Positions 1-10,860 of a stretch of DNA of 64,000 nucleotides are shown one piece after another. The translations under genes and the position numbers were made by a program. This stretch comes from Cepaea nemoralis (lineage: Eukaryota > Mollusca > Gastropoda > Stylommatophora > Helicidae). The notes under the pieces were generated by a model that was not told the origin of the DNA, did not search any database, and worked only from the letters and a program-made list of their open reading frames with translations. The first letter of the stretch is position 1. Every line of letters begins with the position of its first letter. The stretch is taken from assembly GCA_014155875.1 (NCBI GenBank), contig JACEFZ010005090.1, positions 124,001 through 188,000 of the forward strand, read 5' to 3'.

Positions 1-115
1 TTCTCGCAGAGCATTCAGAATATCAGCCTGGTCCATGGCTCATCTACCTTCCACGGTAGCCTTACCTGCAAGCCTGTCAGTCCGTTCATTTCCTTGTACA
101 CCCGCATACACTGGC
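1..115 (-). pseudogene. LINE-B RNase H fragment
   Basis: Read on the minus strand it gives GVQGNERTDRLAGKATVEG, a stop, then MDQADILNALRE. This matches the end of the RNase H domain and the following helix of the LINE copy at 37.5-38.4 kb (GVLGNEQADRLAG, DKADVVAALRE). It is cut by the window edge. Confidence 0.6.
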
Positions 116-714
116 ACAATAAATGAAACTAATCTTTGCTAGCCAAGATCGCTACAGAGACAGCAACTACGGTCTTCGGAGCCACCCCACCCCTATCTTC
201 CTGAGCTTACTCATTGAGTCACCAAGGAAACATGCCCGAGTGAATGTCTGTGTCTCAAGCCATGTTATTGCCTTACATGAGGTAACTGAACATCGAAACC
301 ATCTACAAAGGAGACCTCAAACTATACATAGAACCACTCTAAATAGAACTAAATTATTTCTTTCCCCCCTTTCTCATTCGCAAATAATAGTTTATAATGC
401 TGGCAACATCTACAGTATATTTACAGATTACAACCAGCCTTTTTTGTCTCGTTTGTCTATACTGTACATATGTTAGATACTGGTTTTTAAAACAATTTAA
501 GGTGACTCATCACAGCCAAAAACTATCTGCAAGATGCTTTACTGGCAATGTGAAATTTCCAAAGCTGGTCAACTGTTATGTTATTGCATGCTAAAGAATT
601 TTAGAAAGTTTTTAATTGAAGTATTTAAAACTGGCAGAGGAGGGATTATGTAAAGTGTTAGGCCATCAAAGTTTGTAGGCTTGAGTGCACAGAGAAATAG
701 GTGGCCTGTCCTTA
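116..714. other. no recognisable feature
   Basis: AT-rich sequence. The short open frames here lack family features or splice logic, so no gene is called. Confidence 0.4.
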
Positions 715-795
715 TCTACCATTGAGGTTGGTCAGTGCAGGCATCGAACCTGTGTCCAACCACACTAATGCCATTGTCAGCATAACCTCCTAAAA
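715..795 (-). repeat. SINE4-like tRNA-related fragment
   Basis: On the minus strand it reads CTGACAATGGCATTAGTGTG then a B-box-like AGGTTCGATGCCTG. The first part matches the SINE4 copy at 33.96 kb. Confidence 0.35.
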
Positions 796-811
796 ATTGT
801 GTCAGTGTGCC

Positions 812-1024
812 CACTGAAAATTGACAGATTGATATAAATATTCATTAGGGATAATTGATATAGGATACAGGAACTCATATACGTCATCTCTGGCATGTCG
901 GCCTATATTGTTATGGTTCACTGAAAATTGACAGATTGATGTAAATATTTATTAGTGATAATTGATATAATTTGCAGGAACTCATGTGTCATCTCTAGCA
1001 TGTTGGCCTATATTGTTATGGTTC
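812..1024. repeat. 107-bp tandem duplication
   Basis: Two successive copies of a unit beginning CACTGAAAATTGACAGATTG and ending near TATTGTTATGGTT, with a few substitutions. Confidence 0.8.
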
Positions 1025-1228
1025 ATACCTTTATTTGCTGAGCTAAAGTGTCATGTGTTGCTTTTTCTGCTGTGTATTATAGCTTGAGAGCTGGCAGTAT
1101 CTTTCTTGTTTTTGTGACAAGTTTTTGGTATTTATGTCGAACATAATGAACTGCTTCCAGTGGATTGCTAAAATCTCAACAGGATTATGTAAGGAATGTG
1201 TGAATGATATCTTTCTCGTCTAACTGTT

Positions 1229-1476
1229 CAGAGGTCTACATGGCTGAGAGGTTTAGAACACTTAAACTTCCTGTTCCAACAGCAGCGTAATTGGTTTGTT
1301 CCACGCTGGTCAGAGGTCTACATGGCTGAGAGGTTTAGAACACTTAAACTTCCTGTTCCAACAGCAGCGTAATTGGTTTGTTCCACGCTGGTCAGAGGTC
1401 TACATGGCTGAGAGGTTTAGAACACTTAAACTTCCTGTTCCAACAGCAGCGTAATTGGTTTGTTCCACGCCGGTCA
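1229..1476. repeat. 82-bp minisatellite, three units
   Basis: The unit starts CAGAGGTCTACATGGCTGAG and ends TTGTTCCACGCTGGT. Starts at 1229, 1311 and 1393 are exactly 82 bp apart and almost identical, which suggests a recent expansion. Confidence 0.9.
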
Positions 1477-1561
1477 GTTGCACTTAAATGTTGACTTCTC
1501 GTTTGCCTTTTTTTTTTTCAAAAATAAGAAGTTCCCCCAGGGGTCAGAGCCACCTCATCAG

Positions 1562-1684
1562 GTCCCCACGTCCCTGTGTGTCTCCCCACGTCCCTGTGTG
1601 TCTCCCCACATCCCTGTGTCTCCCCATGTCCCTGTGTGTCTCCCCACATCCCTGTGTGTCTCCCCACATCCCTGTGTGTCATTC
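1562..1684. repeat. about 20-bp pyrimidine-rich minisatellite
   Basis: Around six units of GTCCCTGTGTGTCTCCCCAC with small deletions. It explains the proline/serine-rich open frames seen here, which are not genes. Confidence 0.88.
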
Positions 1685-1725
1685 AATTGACCGCCTCTGC
1701 ATGTGGCCCTGGCAAGATCAAAACA

Positions 1726-1752
1726 CTTTGATCTTAGCCAAAAGGCCGAGGT
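1726..1752 (-). pseudogene. U2 snRNA 5'-end fragment
   Basis: The minus strand reads CTCGGCCTTTTGGCTAAGAT followed by CAAAGTG. This is the near-invariant 5' region of U2 spliceosomal RNA with one extra A. Only about 27 nt are present; the branch-point recognition loop and Sm site are missing, so it cannot be a working snRNA. Confidence 0.7.
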
Positions 1753-1889
1753 AAATTACAAGTACTTTAGAAGATTGAGAGGCTTTGCCTGTTGTGAAGG
1801 ACAATGGTAATAGGGAGGGTAAAATGAGTCAGTGCATTCACTAGCAGTAGCAACTACTTTGCACAGGCATTAGCAACTACTTATGTGAT

Positions 1890-2150
1890 AAAAGGCTTAC
1901 CAAAAAAAGCCACTGCAGGAGATCCTCCTCTTGGAACGTCAAACATTGTTTGCCCACACTGTCAAAGAACATTTCCAGCCAAAATAGGGCTTGCCAGCCA
2001 TCTTAGAACTCACGGCTCCAAATTTTAAACACCACTTGATGAAATGAATGGTCATCAGCATTCTTGATGGACAAAGACCGAAGCAACTACTAGCAATAGT
2101 AGTCCACTTGATGGACAAAGACCGAAGCAACTACTAGCAATAGTAGTAGC
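1890..2150 (+). pseudogene. LINE C-terminal C2H2 finger and 3' tail
   Basis: Frame ATAGDPPLGTSNIVCPHC continues to KIGLASHLRTHGSKF and stops at about 2027. The C-x2-C-x12-H-x3-H motif is the C-terminal finger common in RTE-type endonuclease/reverse transcriptases. A 39-bp unit (CTTGATGGACAAAGACCGAA) follows twice, ending in a short TAGTAG tail, as in a LINE 3' UTR. Confidence 0.6.
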
Positions 2151-2640
2151 ACATGTGAGGACTCTGCTCTAGTACAACATGAGTGAAAGCCAAACACAAA
2201 ATCTCCACTATTTGGCCACATCTGATATCTCTGTGATACTCCCACGCTTGTCTGTAGATAGATCTTTAGTCTCCCACAACAGATGTTGCAGAGTTTGTTT
2301 GTTAATGGTTTCTGCAGCACACTGATTGTCCTGTCATCTGGCCATCCATGCCTGGGACACATTTAATTCTTGTTTTAAGGCTGAGTTGAACCTCTGGCAT
2401 TTGGGCTGAGGTCTGCTGGCAGTGAAATCTTCAAATGTTTAGAAGAAACATCAACCTAGGGCTAATCTCAGCCATGTACTGACTCGTGGCCTGGTTAACC
2501 CCTAATATATTATATCTCTCCGTAGATGTGATGCTTCAATACTGGTCTTGCACATCACCCTGGTTTCTTGTACATCCCCCTGGTTTATGGACTTTGGGAA
2601 GGGAAGAAGAGCCTATATACATTGAGATATATATATGACA
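2151..2640. other. unassigned
   Basis: No domain, terminal repeat or tandem structure seen beyond a few short AT runs. Confidence 0.35.
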
Positions 2641-2828
2641 TTTTTTCAGCAGTGACTGATTTGGCAGCAGACCGTGTCGCGCTGGTTTTAACGTTTTGGT
2701 ATGGGAGCCGGTCGTTCAGAAAGCAATGGCAAACTACTGAACGTAAAACTTGCCAAGACATCAACAACGGCAGTAAAATGCTGATGTTGACTGCAACGTC
2801 CTGTAAAGGATATGCAACTTTTTAAAAA
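2640..2828 (+). repeat. SINE1 copy, head truncated
   Basis: Matches the SINE1 body: TTTGGCAGCAGACCGTGTC, AGAAAGCAATGGCAAACTAC, ACTTGCCAAGACATCAACAA, and the 3' end CCTGTAAAGGATATGCAAC followed by A-rich sequence. The tRNA-like head is missing. Confidence 0.8.
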
Positions 2829-2934
2829 ATAAAATGACATTTTAGCAATGTCCTTTATTCCACAACTGAGGGAAACTCAGTGATTCTTCACTACCATAGT
2901 CTCCTATGCATATTGCACACTAAGCTGGCACTTC

Positions 2935-5340
2935 TTAAGTGTCATAGAATGTCTGCTGATTCCTTTATTATCCTTTTCATGTCTTTACATAATTGTTTTG
3001 TGCCTGTTTACAGCAGAGCATATTTGTGCCCTTCGGCTGACATATGCAACTTCTTCCTGGCATTTGTTAACTGGATTAGCCTTCTAGGCAGTTTCATGTG
3101 ACATTCCATGGCTTCAGAATCATTATACTATCTTTGCCCTTTCATCCACATGTCGTTTTCCCAACAAACTTGTTCAGAACAGCCACATGCAAGCTGATCA
3201 GCACTCAAGGGAAGGCAAGAGCAGACCAAAGCAATCTCCACTATCCAAGATGGCTTCCATTAATACAGAACTGCTACATGATGCTCTGGTCTTAGCTCAC
3301 CCAAAGAATCATCATGTACTGGACATGGTTGCTTAGCATCATTTCCATGTATTGAGCCTCCTGTTCATCACAGACTGTGCCTGTGGAGACCAGAAGACAG
3401 GCTAGCATTTGGGACTTCAATGACCTCCGAACACTAAGCGACCAGGTTTGACACTCCAGATTTGCTAGCCCATAACTTTCCATTTGGTGACTGTTGAGCC
3501 ACTTGTTGCCACCTAAAGGCCTTGGAACATTCAATGCAGCAGATTGGGGACATTCTTAACACCGATAGCCTGTTTAGTAGATGACAAGTGGATATTGGAA
3601 CCTAATTGTTATTTAGTAGTAGTCATACTCAGTGGACGCTGGAAGACTTTTATCACATTAGTAGGAGTCATACTCAGTGGACATTAGAACACGTGTATCA
3701 CATTAGTAGGAGTCATACTCAGTGGACACTAGAACGCTTTTATCACATTAGTAGGAGTCATACTCAGTGGACACTAGAACGCTTTTATCACATTACTAGG
3801 AGTCATAGTGAACACTAGAACACTTATATCACATTAGTATTAGTTATACTCAGTGGACACTAGAACATTTATATCACATTAGTATTATACTCAGTGGACA
3901 CTAGAACACTTATATCACATTAGTATTATACTCAGTGGACACTAGAACATTTATATCACATTAGTATTATACTCAGTGGACACTAGAACACTTATATCAC
4001 ATTAGTATTATACTCAGTGGACACTAGAACACTTATATCACATTAGTATTATACTTAGTGGACACTAGAACACTTATATCACATTAGTATTATACTCAGT
4101 GGACACTAGAACATTTATATCACATTAGTATTATACTCAGTGGACACTAGAACATTTATATCACATTAGTATTAGTTATACTCAGTGGACACTAGAACAT
4201 TTATATCACATTAGTATTAGTTAAACACAGTGGACACTAGAACATTTATATCACATTAGTATTAGTTATACTCAGTGGACACTAGAACACTTATATCACA
4301 TTAGTATTATACTCAGTGGACACTTGAACATTTATATCACATTAGTATTAGTTATACTCAGTGGACACTAGAACACTTATATCACATTAGTATTAGTTAA
4401 ACACAGTGGACACTAGAACATTTATATCACATTAGTATTAGTTATACTCAGTGGACACTAGAACACTTATATCACATTAGTATTAGTTATACTCAGTGGA
4501 CACTAGAACACTTATATCACATTAGTATTAGTTATACTCAGTGGACACTAGAACACTTATATCACATTAGTATTAGTTAAACACAGTGGACACTAGAACA
4601 TTTATATCACATTAGTATTAGTTATACTCAGTGGACACTAGAACACTTATATCACATTAGTATTAGTTATACTCAGTGGACACTAGAACACTTATATCAC
4701 ATTAGTATTAGTTAAACACAGTGGACACTAGAACATTTATATCACATTAGTATTAGTTAAACACAGTGGACACTAGAACATTTATATCACATTAGTATTA
4801 TACTCAGTGGACACTAGAACACTTATATCACATTAGTATTATACTCAGTGGATAGTATTATACTCAGTGGACACTAGAACACTTATATCACATTAGTATT
4901 ATACTCAGTGGACACTAGAACATTTATATCACATTAGTATTAGTTATACTCAGTGGACACTAGAACATTTATATCACATTAGTATTATTTATACTCAGTG
5001 GACACTAGAACGCTTATATCACATTAGTAGAGCACACCTTCAGTGAACATGTACCCATGATGTGGGAATGAGATGATGAGCAGCAGAATAGTTTCTGGTC
5101 AGTACATCTCCAGAGGCCACGACTCCGAGATCACCTGCCAGTTTGGTTCAGACCTTTAACCACCACTTGTCCGTGGTTTATGAGCATTTGTGGCAGAAGT
5201 GTTGCACTGGGTTCCATAAGACCAGCACAGAGCCCTGAGTGCTCGAGGTGTGATACGAGGCATCCCTTTACATGCATAACAACGTCCTTAACTTCCCCCC
5301 TTGCCTATGACTAAAGCCACCACATGACAAATATTTTATG
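2935..5340 (-). repeat. old copy of the LINE-A-type 3' UTR module with internal minisatellite
   Basis: The left part (2990-3540) aligns in order with the 3' UTR of LINE-A at 10440-10850: TTTACAGCAGAGC, CTCAAGGGAAGGCA, CATCCAAGATGG-type, CTCACCCAAAGAATC, GACATGGTTGCTTAGC, and CCAGAAG. The middle is a 1.4-kb tandem array. The right part (5036-5340) aligns with 50340-50640. No reverse transcriptase remnant adjoins it. It is either a badly 5'-truncated relative of LINE-A or an independent non-coding unit. Confidence 0.6.
3606..5035. repeat. 41/45-bp minisatellite, about 33 units
   Basis: The unit is ACTCAGTGGACACTAGAACA with TTATATCACATTAGTATTA, in two length forms that differ by an optional 4-bp AGTT insertion (41 and 45 bp). 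The left-most units are the most divergent; the middle is nearly homogeneous, the pattern expected of recent internal expansion. Confidence 0.93.
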
Positions 5341-5669
5341 AATTGAAACCTACTATCCAAGTTTGGTTTCATTTGTATAGGATCATCATTGCAGCGGATG
5401 CCTCCATAAGTGGTCCAATCTCTTCCCATAGGAGAATCTCAACACACTGCATGAACTCTGTAGTTCCTGTGAGGCCCAAATGTGTATAGAGCCATGTATA
5501 TCTGAGGGTGAGAACTGGCCAAGCCTTAGGGAAAGTTGTGTAGTTGTCAGCTGAAATACAGCTGCAGCATCTGTTTCAGTGGTTAGTTCAAGGATACATC
5601 AGGGTTTCTGTGATTTTAAGGTCACATACTGAGCATCTGAATTAACACAGTCTTTTGTAAATCAAAACA
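5341..5669. other. unassigned
   Basis: Single-copy looking sequence; nothing recognised. Confidence 0.3.
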
Positions 5670-5860
5670 TGTGCGTTGCTGTAATGGTTAGGATGTTGCC
5701 ACAATGCATGAATGCTGTTTGGCGGATGAGGAATTGTCAGCTCTTGGCGTTTGCTGTCTCAGAGAAAGACTGGCTACCTATACAATGCACTCGGGCTTGC
5801 AAAGTGTGATGGATCTAACAATTCACATACCCACTGTGAGTTCCTGTCCTGGTATTGTAA
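5670..5860 (+). repeat. SINE4 copy
   Basis: CTGTAATGGTTAGGATGTTG resembles a tRNA A-box region. The rest (GTCAGCTCTTGG, AGACTGGCTACCT, ACATACCCACTGTGAGTTC) matches 33960-34155. Two independent copies support a dispersed tRNA-derived SINE. Confidence 0.65.
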
Positions 5861-5980
5861 TAGTTCCTCCACATTTGTGGCCTTCTCCTGCCCTGGTATT
5901 GTAATACTTCCAAGTTTGTGTCCTTCTCCTGCCCTGGTATTGTAATACTTCCAAGTTTGTGCCCTTATCCTGCCCCTCTG
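5835..5980. repeat. 45-bp minisatellite, three units
   Basis: Unit CCTGCCCTGGTATTGTAATA plus CTTCCAAGTTTGTGTCCTTCT. It begins within the 3' end of SINE4, so it may be an expansion of the SINE tail. Confidence 0.8.
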
Positions 5981-6026
5981 GTCTGTACAATCAGAAAACT
6001 TCAGTGTCTTGTACACACCTTAAGGC

Positions 6027-6440
6027 ACATTGGTCATGTGGAAACTAAACCCATATTTGTATAGACCGGTCAGCATGTAGTGGGTCATGTGGAACTAAAC
6101 CCATATTTGTATAGACCGGTCAGCATGTAGTGGGTCATGTGGAGCTGGACCCATATTTGTATAGACCGGTCAGCATGTAGTGGGTCATGTGGAGCTGGAC
6201 CCATATTTGTATAGACCGGTCAGCATGTAGTGGGTCATGTGGAGCTGGACCCATATTTGTATAGACCGGTCAGCATGTAGTGGGTCATGTGGAGCTGGAC
6301 CCATATTTGTATAGACCGATCAGCATGTAGTGGGTCATGTGGAGCTGACCCATATTTGTATAGACCGGTCAGCATGTAGTGGGTCATGTGGAACTAACCC
6401 GTATTTGTATAGACCGGTCAGCATGTAGTGGGTCATGTGC
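6027..6440. repeat. 50-bp minisatellite, about eight units
   Basis: Unit ATAGACCGGTCAGCATGTAG then TGGGTCATGTGGAGCTGGAC and CCATATTTGT, at a strict 50-bp spacing (for example 6061, 6111, 6161). Confidence 0.93.
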
Positions 6441-6614
6441 TCAGTATCACGTTGACTGCATTTACTTCCCAAGACATTTCGTGGTACCCATTTTAGGCTG
6501 GGTCAACCCGAGAACCCGCACCAATTTTTTTTAAAATTCCTGTCAGCCCTGATGCAGATTGAACCAGTGACAACTTGTCTAGCCTCATTACTACTGCATT
6601 GCCCTTCAGTTACT
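6441..6614. other. spacer between two minisatellites
   Basis: Short unassigned segment with a possible degenerate tRNA-like stretch; no firm call. Confidence 0.3.
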
Positions 6615-6905
6615 ACAGCTAATAAAAACTGATAAACTCCATTAAGCTATTGTGAACAGTTAATAAAAACTGATAAATGCCATTAAGCCATTGTGAACAG
6701 TTAATAAAAACTGATAAACTCCATTAAGCTATTGTGAACAGTTAATAAAAACTGATAAACTCCATTAAGCTATTGTGAACAGTTAATAAAAACTGATAAA
6801 TGCCATTAAGCTATTGTGAACAGTTAATAAAAACTGATAAACGCCATTAAGCTATTGTGAACAGTTAATAAAAACTGATAAACACCATTAAGCTATTGTG
6901 AACAC
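6615..6905. repeat. 41-bp minisatellite, about seven units
   Basis: Unit AATAAAAACTGATAAACTCC then ATTAAGCTATTGTGAACAGTT. Starts at 6621 and 6662 show the 41-bp period. Each unit contains an AATAAA hexamer. Confidence 0.92.
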
Positions 6906-6959
6906 TAAAGAAGACAACATGCAATGTATGCCAGGACAATATTGCCGAATTCTTCTGCG

Positions 6960-7190
6960 AAGAAGGGATTACCAATGCAATTTATAATCCCATATACCTC
7001 GTTGGAAACACAGCTGCAGGCAATTTGGCAGCAGACCGCCTTTGGTTTGATTTCCACACAAAAGTATGGGTGCCAGTTGTTTGGAAAGCAATGGCAAACT
7101 GCTGAACGTAAACTTGCCAAGAAATCACGAACAGCCAAACAATTTTGGGTTGTCTGTGGTGTCTGGTAAAGGATATGCAACTAACTTTCT
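6960..7190 (+). repeat. SINE1 copy
   Basis: From a degenerate head (AATTTATAATCCCATATACC) through AATTTGGCAGCAGACCGCC, AAGCAATGGCAAACTGCTGA to GTAAAGGATATGCAAC. Confidence 0.8.
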
Positions 7191-7261
7191 TTTAGAAGAT
7201 CCAGGAATTGGAAACAACCTCAATTTTAACTATATGTATGTTGTATATTTCACCTTGAAAA

Positions 7262-7375
7262 ATGTATTGTTTTATGTTGAGTAACTTCTGCAGTGTGCTA
7301 CTGACGAGATGCAGAGAATATGCCAGACAATAAATTGTGCAGCCTTTTGTTTGTGGCTTATTATTCAAATTCACA
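7262..7375 (+). repeat. dispersed repeat containing CTGACGAGATGCAG
   Basis: TTTATGTTGAGTAACTTCTG, ACTGACGAGATGCAGAGAAT and GACAATAAATTGTGCAG recur at 42300-42425 in the same order and partly at 22330-22375. Family unknown. Confidence 0.6.
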
Positions 7376-7828
7376 AAGGGAAAACATTGTTTTGAGTCAG
7401 TTTTAAGTGTTTATTCCAGTGAAAGAAACACAAATTTATAGCATTTTCCTAAATGTAAAATGCAAGAACACAGAAAATGCCACAACTGTTGGGGTAGAGA
7501 ATGGTGGTGCTGAAAGTGTACATCTGCTCTCTGGAACTATTGTGTTTCACATTTTTTATTGTAAAAAAAATCACACACATGTTGATACTGGTGAGACAAA
7601 GTTCATGATTTGCAACTAATTTTGTGGCAATACAAAATGGGTTTTTAATGTTGTTAAAAGCTTCTGTTCATGAAATTATATGCATTAGTCGCCTGTGTAG
7701 TTCTTGTTCATGGCATTAATTTTTGCTACCACTGTTTCTTACTGTATTCACACCTTCATATTAGATTAGGCCAAATTGTGTAAATATGAAGTCTGGATGA
7801 GCCAGACATTTATGTAGAAACTACTGCA
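7376..7828. other. unassigned
   Basis: AT-rich; a short open frame has no recognisable features. Confidence 0.3.
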
Positions 7829-8500
7829 GGATAACCACTACTCCCTAGGCTGGTGTTGACATAGTTGTTGTGAGATGTGTTTGACAGCATTGCCAGTGAA
7901 TGTTAGGTCATTAGCCATCACTATGTGGCAGTAGCTGGGATAACCACTACTCCCTAGGCTGGTGTTGACTTAGTTGTTGTGAGATGTGTTTGACAGCATT
8001 GCCAGTGAATGTTAGGTCATTAGCCATCACTTATGTGACAGTAGCTGAGCTGGGATAACCACTACTCCCTAGGCTGGTGTTGACTTAGTTGTTGTGAGAT
8101 GTGTTTGACAGCTTTGCCAGTGAATGTTAGGTCATTAGCCATCATTATGTGACAGTAGCTGGGATAACCACTACTCCCTAGGCTGGTGTTGACTTAGTTG
8201 TTGTGAGATGTGTTTTGACAGCTTTGCCAGTGAATGTTAGGTCATTAGCCATCATTATGTGACAGTAGCTGGGATAACCACTACTCCCTAGGCTGGTGTT
8301 GACTTAGTTGTTGTGAGATGTGTTTGACAGCTTTGCCAGTGAATGTTAGGTCATTAGCCATCACTATGTGACAGTAGCTGGGATAACCACTACTCCCTAG
8401 GCTGGTGTTGACTTAGTTGTTGTGAGATGTGTTTGACAGCTTTGCCAGTGAATGTTAGGTCATTAGCCATCATTATGTGACAGTAGCTGGGATAACCACA
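7829..8500. repeat. 109-bp minisatellite, about six units
   Basis: Unit GGATAACCACTACTCCCTAG, GCTGGTGTTGACTTAGTTGT, TGACAGCTTTGCCAGTGAAT, TCATTAGCCATCATTATGTG. Starts at 7829 and 7938; one unit carries a duplicated GAGCTG. Confidence 0.93.
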
Positions 8501-8769
8501 GGCAGGGACAACATAGGTGCATTCACAATCAGTGCGCTATGGGTGCAGTCAGCCTCCCTACACTCGGACATCAGCTACGAGAGACAGCGCACATATTGGC
8601 TGTTTCCTGGGTGCTGTGGCGTGAATTCTGATAATCAGTGTTAGGTGTTGTTATCATGATATACTTGTCAATTATGTATTACAAAATGTCAGTAGTTGTT
8701 AATTGCTTGCAAAATAATCACACAATTCCAAAACCTCTTGCAAATTATTATTTGCTATAATAATAACTG
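8501..8769. other. unassigned
   Basis: Nothing recognised between the minisatellite and the SINE. Confidence 0.3.
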
Positions 8770-9015
8770 TTGCCGGCTTCGTGGATTAGAGGTTATGACT
8801 TTTCCCGTAATCTCGTATACTCTCGTCGGTAACATGATGACGGTGAGAATCAGCAGTGGTTTGAATCGCATCGGTAACTTACGGGCCCGGGCTATGTGAG
8901 CCGGCCACTCAGAAAGCAATGGTAAACTACTGAGCGTAATCTTGCCAAGAAATCAACATACAGCTGAAAGATGCTGGTGTTGACAGCGATGTCCTGTAAA
9001 GGATATGCAAAAAAA
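8770..9015 (+). repeat. SINE1 copy with tRNA-like head
   Basis: GCCGGCTTCGTGGATTAGAG (A-box region) and GGTTTGAATCGC (B-box-like) precede the SINE1 body and the end GTAAAGGATATGC followed by nine A residues. Confidence 0.82.
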
Positions 9016-9600
9016 AATTAATAATAACTGTTGCTGAGCTTCTTTATCTCGGCACTTGGGAAAATATTATTTGCCTTAATTTAGCCAGTATCTTGGTAGG
9101 AAAGTGCTTTAACTACTCTTTCTCCACAGCTCACTGTATTTTACATAGCCAAACATGCCCTAGGTTGAAATGCACAGGCAGGTCCAGAAAGGAAACCGTA
9201 AATGCTGAATTTGAGATGGAGGAAAGTAGCTACCTCATTTTGCATTATAACTAGGTACTTGCTAGTGTCAGCCTGTAGGGTGGACTATTTGTACCTCAGG
9301 AAACACACATCTATTAGTTTTGTCATATTGTGACTTGTCCATTGATTGATGTTCTTAATGCCTTTATACTGACGCAGTGTTTGTCATTAATTTAGTGTTT
9401 AAAGGAGAAAAGTGTTCCATATTCAAGCATAATTGTTAATAAAAACATGATTGTTGTAAATATGAATGCCTTGAATTCTTCATACTTAAATACATTGGTT
9501 ATTGCATGTCTGGATCAAAATTAGTCATGTTCACGTGTGGTTCTCGTGGGTTCATTGTATTGTCACTTTAGCTGTCTTTTAGACTGTTGTTTTCTATGTG
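9016..9600. other. unassigned
   Basis: AT-rich, apparently single-copy; no exon-like reading frame or repeat found. Confidence 0.35.
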
Positions 9601-10290
9601 GTCAGATATTCTAATGTAGCTTGCTTTGTTTCAGTCTTGGCTGCAATCTTTCAGTGTTTGGTTTCAGGCTTGACTGTAACAATTTAGTAGGTGCTTCAGA
9701 CTTGACTGTAACAATTGAGTATAGTTGCAGGCTTGACTGTAACATTTTAATATGGTTTCAGGCTTGGCTGTAACAATTTTGTATGTTCTTCAGACTTGAC
9801 TAACAACTTAGTATGGTTTCAGGCTTGACTGTAACAATTTAGTATGTTCTTCAGGCTTGACTGTAACAATTTAGTATGTGCTTCAGGCTTGACTGTAACA
9901 ATCTAGTATGTGATTCAGGCTTGACTGTAACAATCTAGTATGTTCTTCAGACTTGACTGTAACAATCTAGTATGGTGATTCAGGGCTTGACTAACATTTT
10001 ATTATGGTTTCAGGCTTGACTGTAAAATTTTAGTGTGATTTCAGGCTTGGCCTGCATTATTTTAGTATGTGGTTTTAGACTTAACCATAACAATTTAGTA
10101 TGTGCTTCAGTCTTGACTGTAACAATTTAGTATGTGGTTTCAAACTTGACTGTAACAATTTAGTATGTGATTTCAGACTTCACTGTAACATTTTAGAATA
10201 ATGTTTGAGATTTGACTAACATTTTAGAATGTTGCTTCAGATTTGAACATTTTAGAATGGTTTCAGGCTTGACTGTAACAATTAAAACCT
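9600..10290. repeat. about 32-bp imperfect minisatellite, about 20 units
   Basis: Variants of TTCAGGCTTGACTGTAACAA followed by TTTAGTATGTG. Units differ by up to a third of positions, so this is an older array than its neighbours. Confidence 0.88.
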
Positions 10291-10390
10291 GTCACAGCAA
10301 ATGTGATCAGATCATCTAATGTAATTTGTCTTGTTTCAGAACGACTGTAATATTTTAGAATGTGTCTAAATCAACATGGTCAGATCATCT

Positions 10391-10860
10391 TCTTCTTCTT
10401 CTTCGTTCATCCGTTTTGTTTTTTTCGGATGTGATTGCGTTGTGCCTGTTTACAGCAGAGCTGCGTTCTTGCGCCGTTAGGCCGACACATCCGACTTCTG
10501 CGGGCATTTGTTGACCGGGTTAACCTTCCCGGGGGTTTCTTCGGACGTTTGACTCTCACTGTTGTGGTGTTATCCCCCATCCCAGCTGGTCCATATAGAA
10601 CAGCCACAGATCCTGGTTAGCCCTCAAGGGAAGGCAGGGGCAGACCATGGGCATTCCCCGCCATCCAAGGAGGCTTCCATACTTGCAGAGCCGATACATA
10701 GCGCTCTGGTACTGGGCTCACCCAAGGAATCGTCACGTCCTGCACATGGCTGCTTAGCCTCACTTCCGTATATTGGGCCTTCCGTTCACCATAGGCTGTT
10801 CTTCCGGAAACCAGAAGTATGCAGTCTGCAGATGACATCCACACAGTGAGCTTTCGATTC
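10391..10860 (-). repeat. LINE-A 3' UTR, unique part
   Basis: Nearly identical to 15612-16075. Contains a small GC-rich motif (TTAACCTTCCCGGGGG) and long shared blocks such as CAAGGGAAGGCAGGGGCAGA. Relatives stand alone at 2935-3540 and 44765-44905. Confidence 0.85.

Noticed and set aside
1726..1752. Functional U2 snRNA gene
   Set aside because: Only about 27 nt remain; no Sm site, no further stem-loops, no promoter element found.
3606..5035. Possible CRISPR-like array of direct repeats
   Set aside because: Units are contiguous with no unique spacers, and the genome is eukaryotic; it is a minisatellite.
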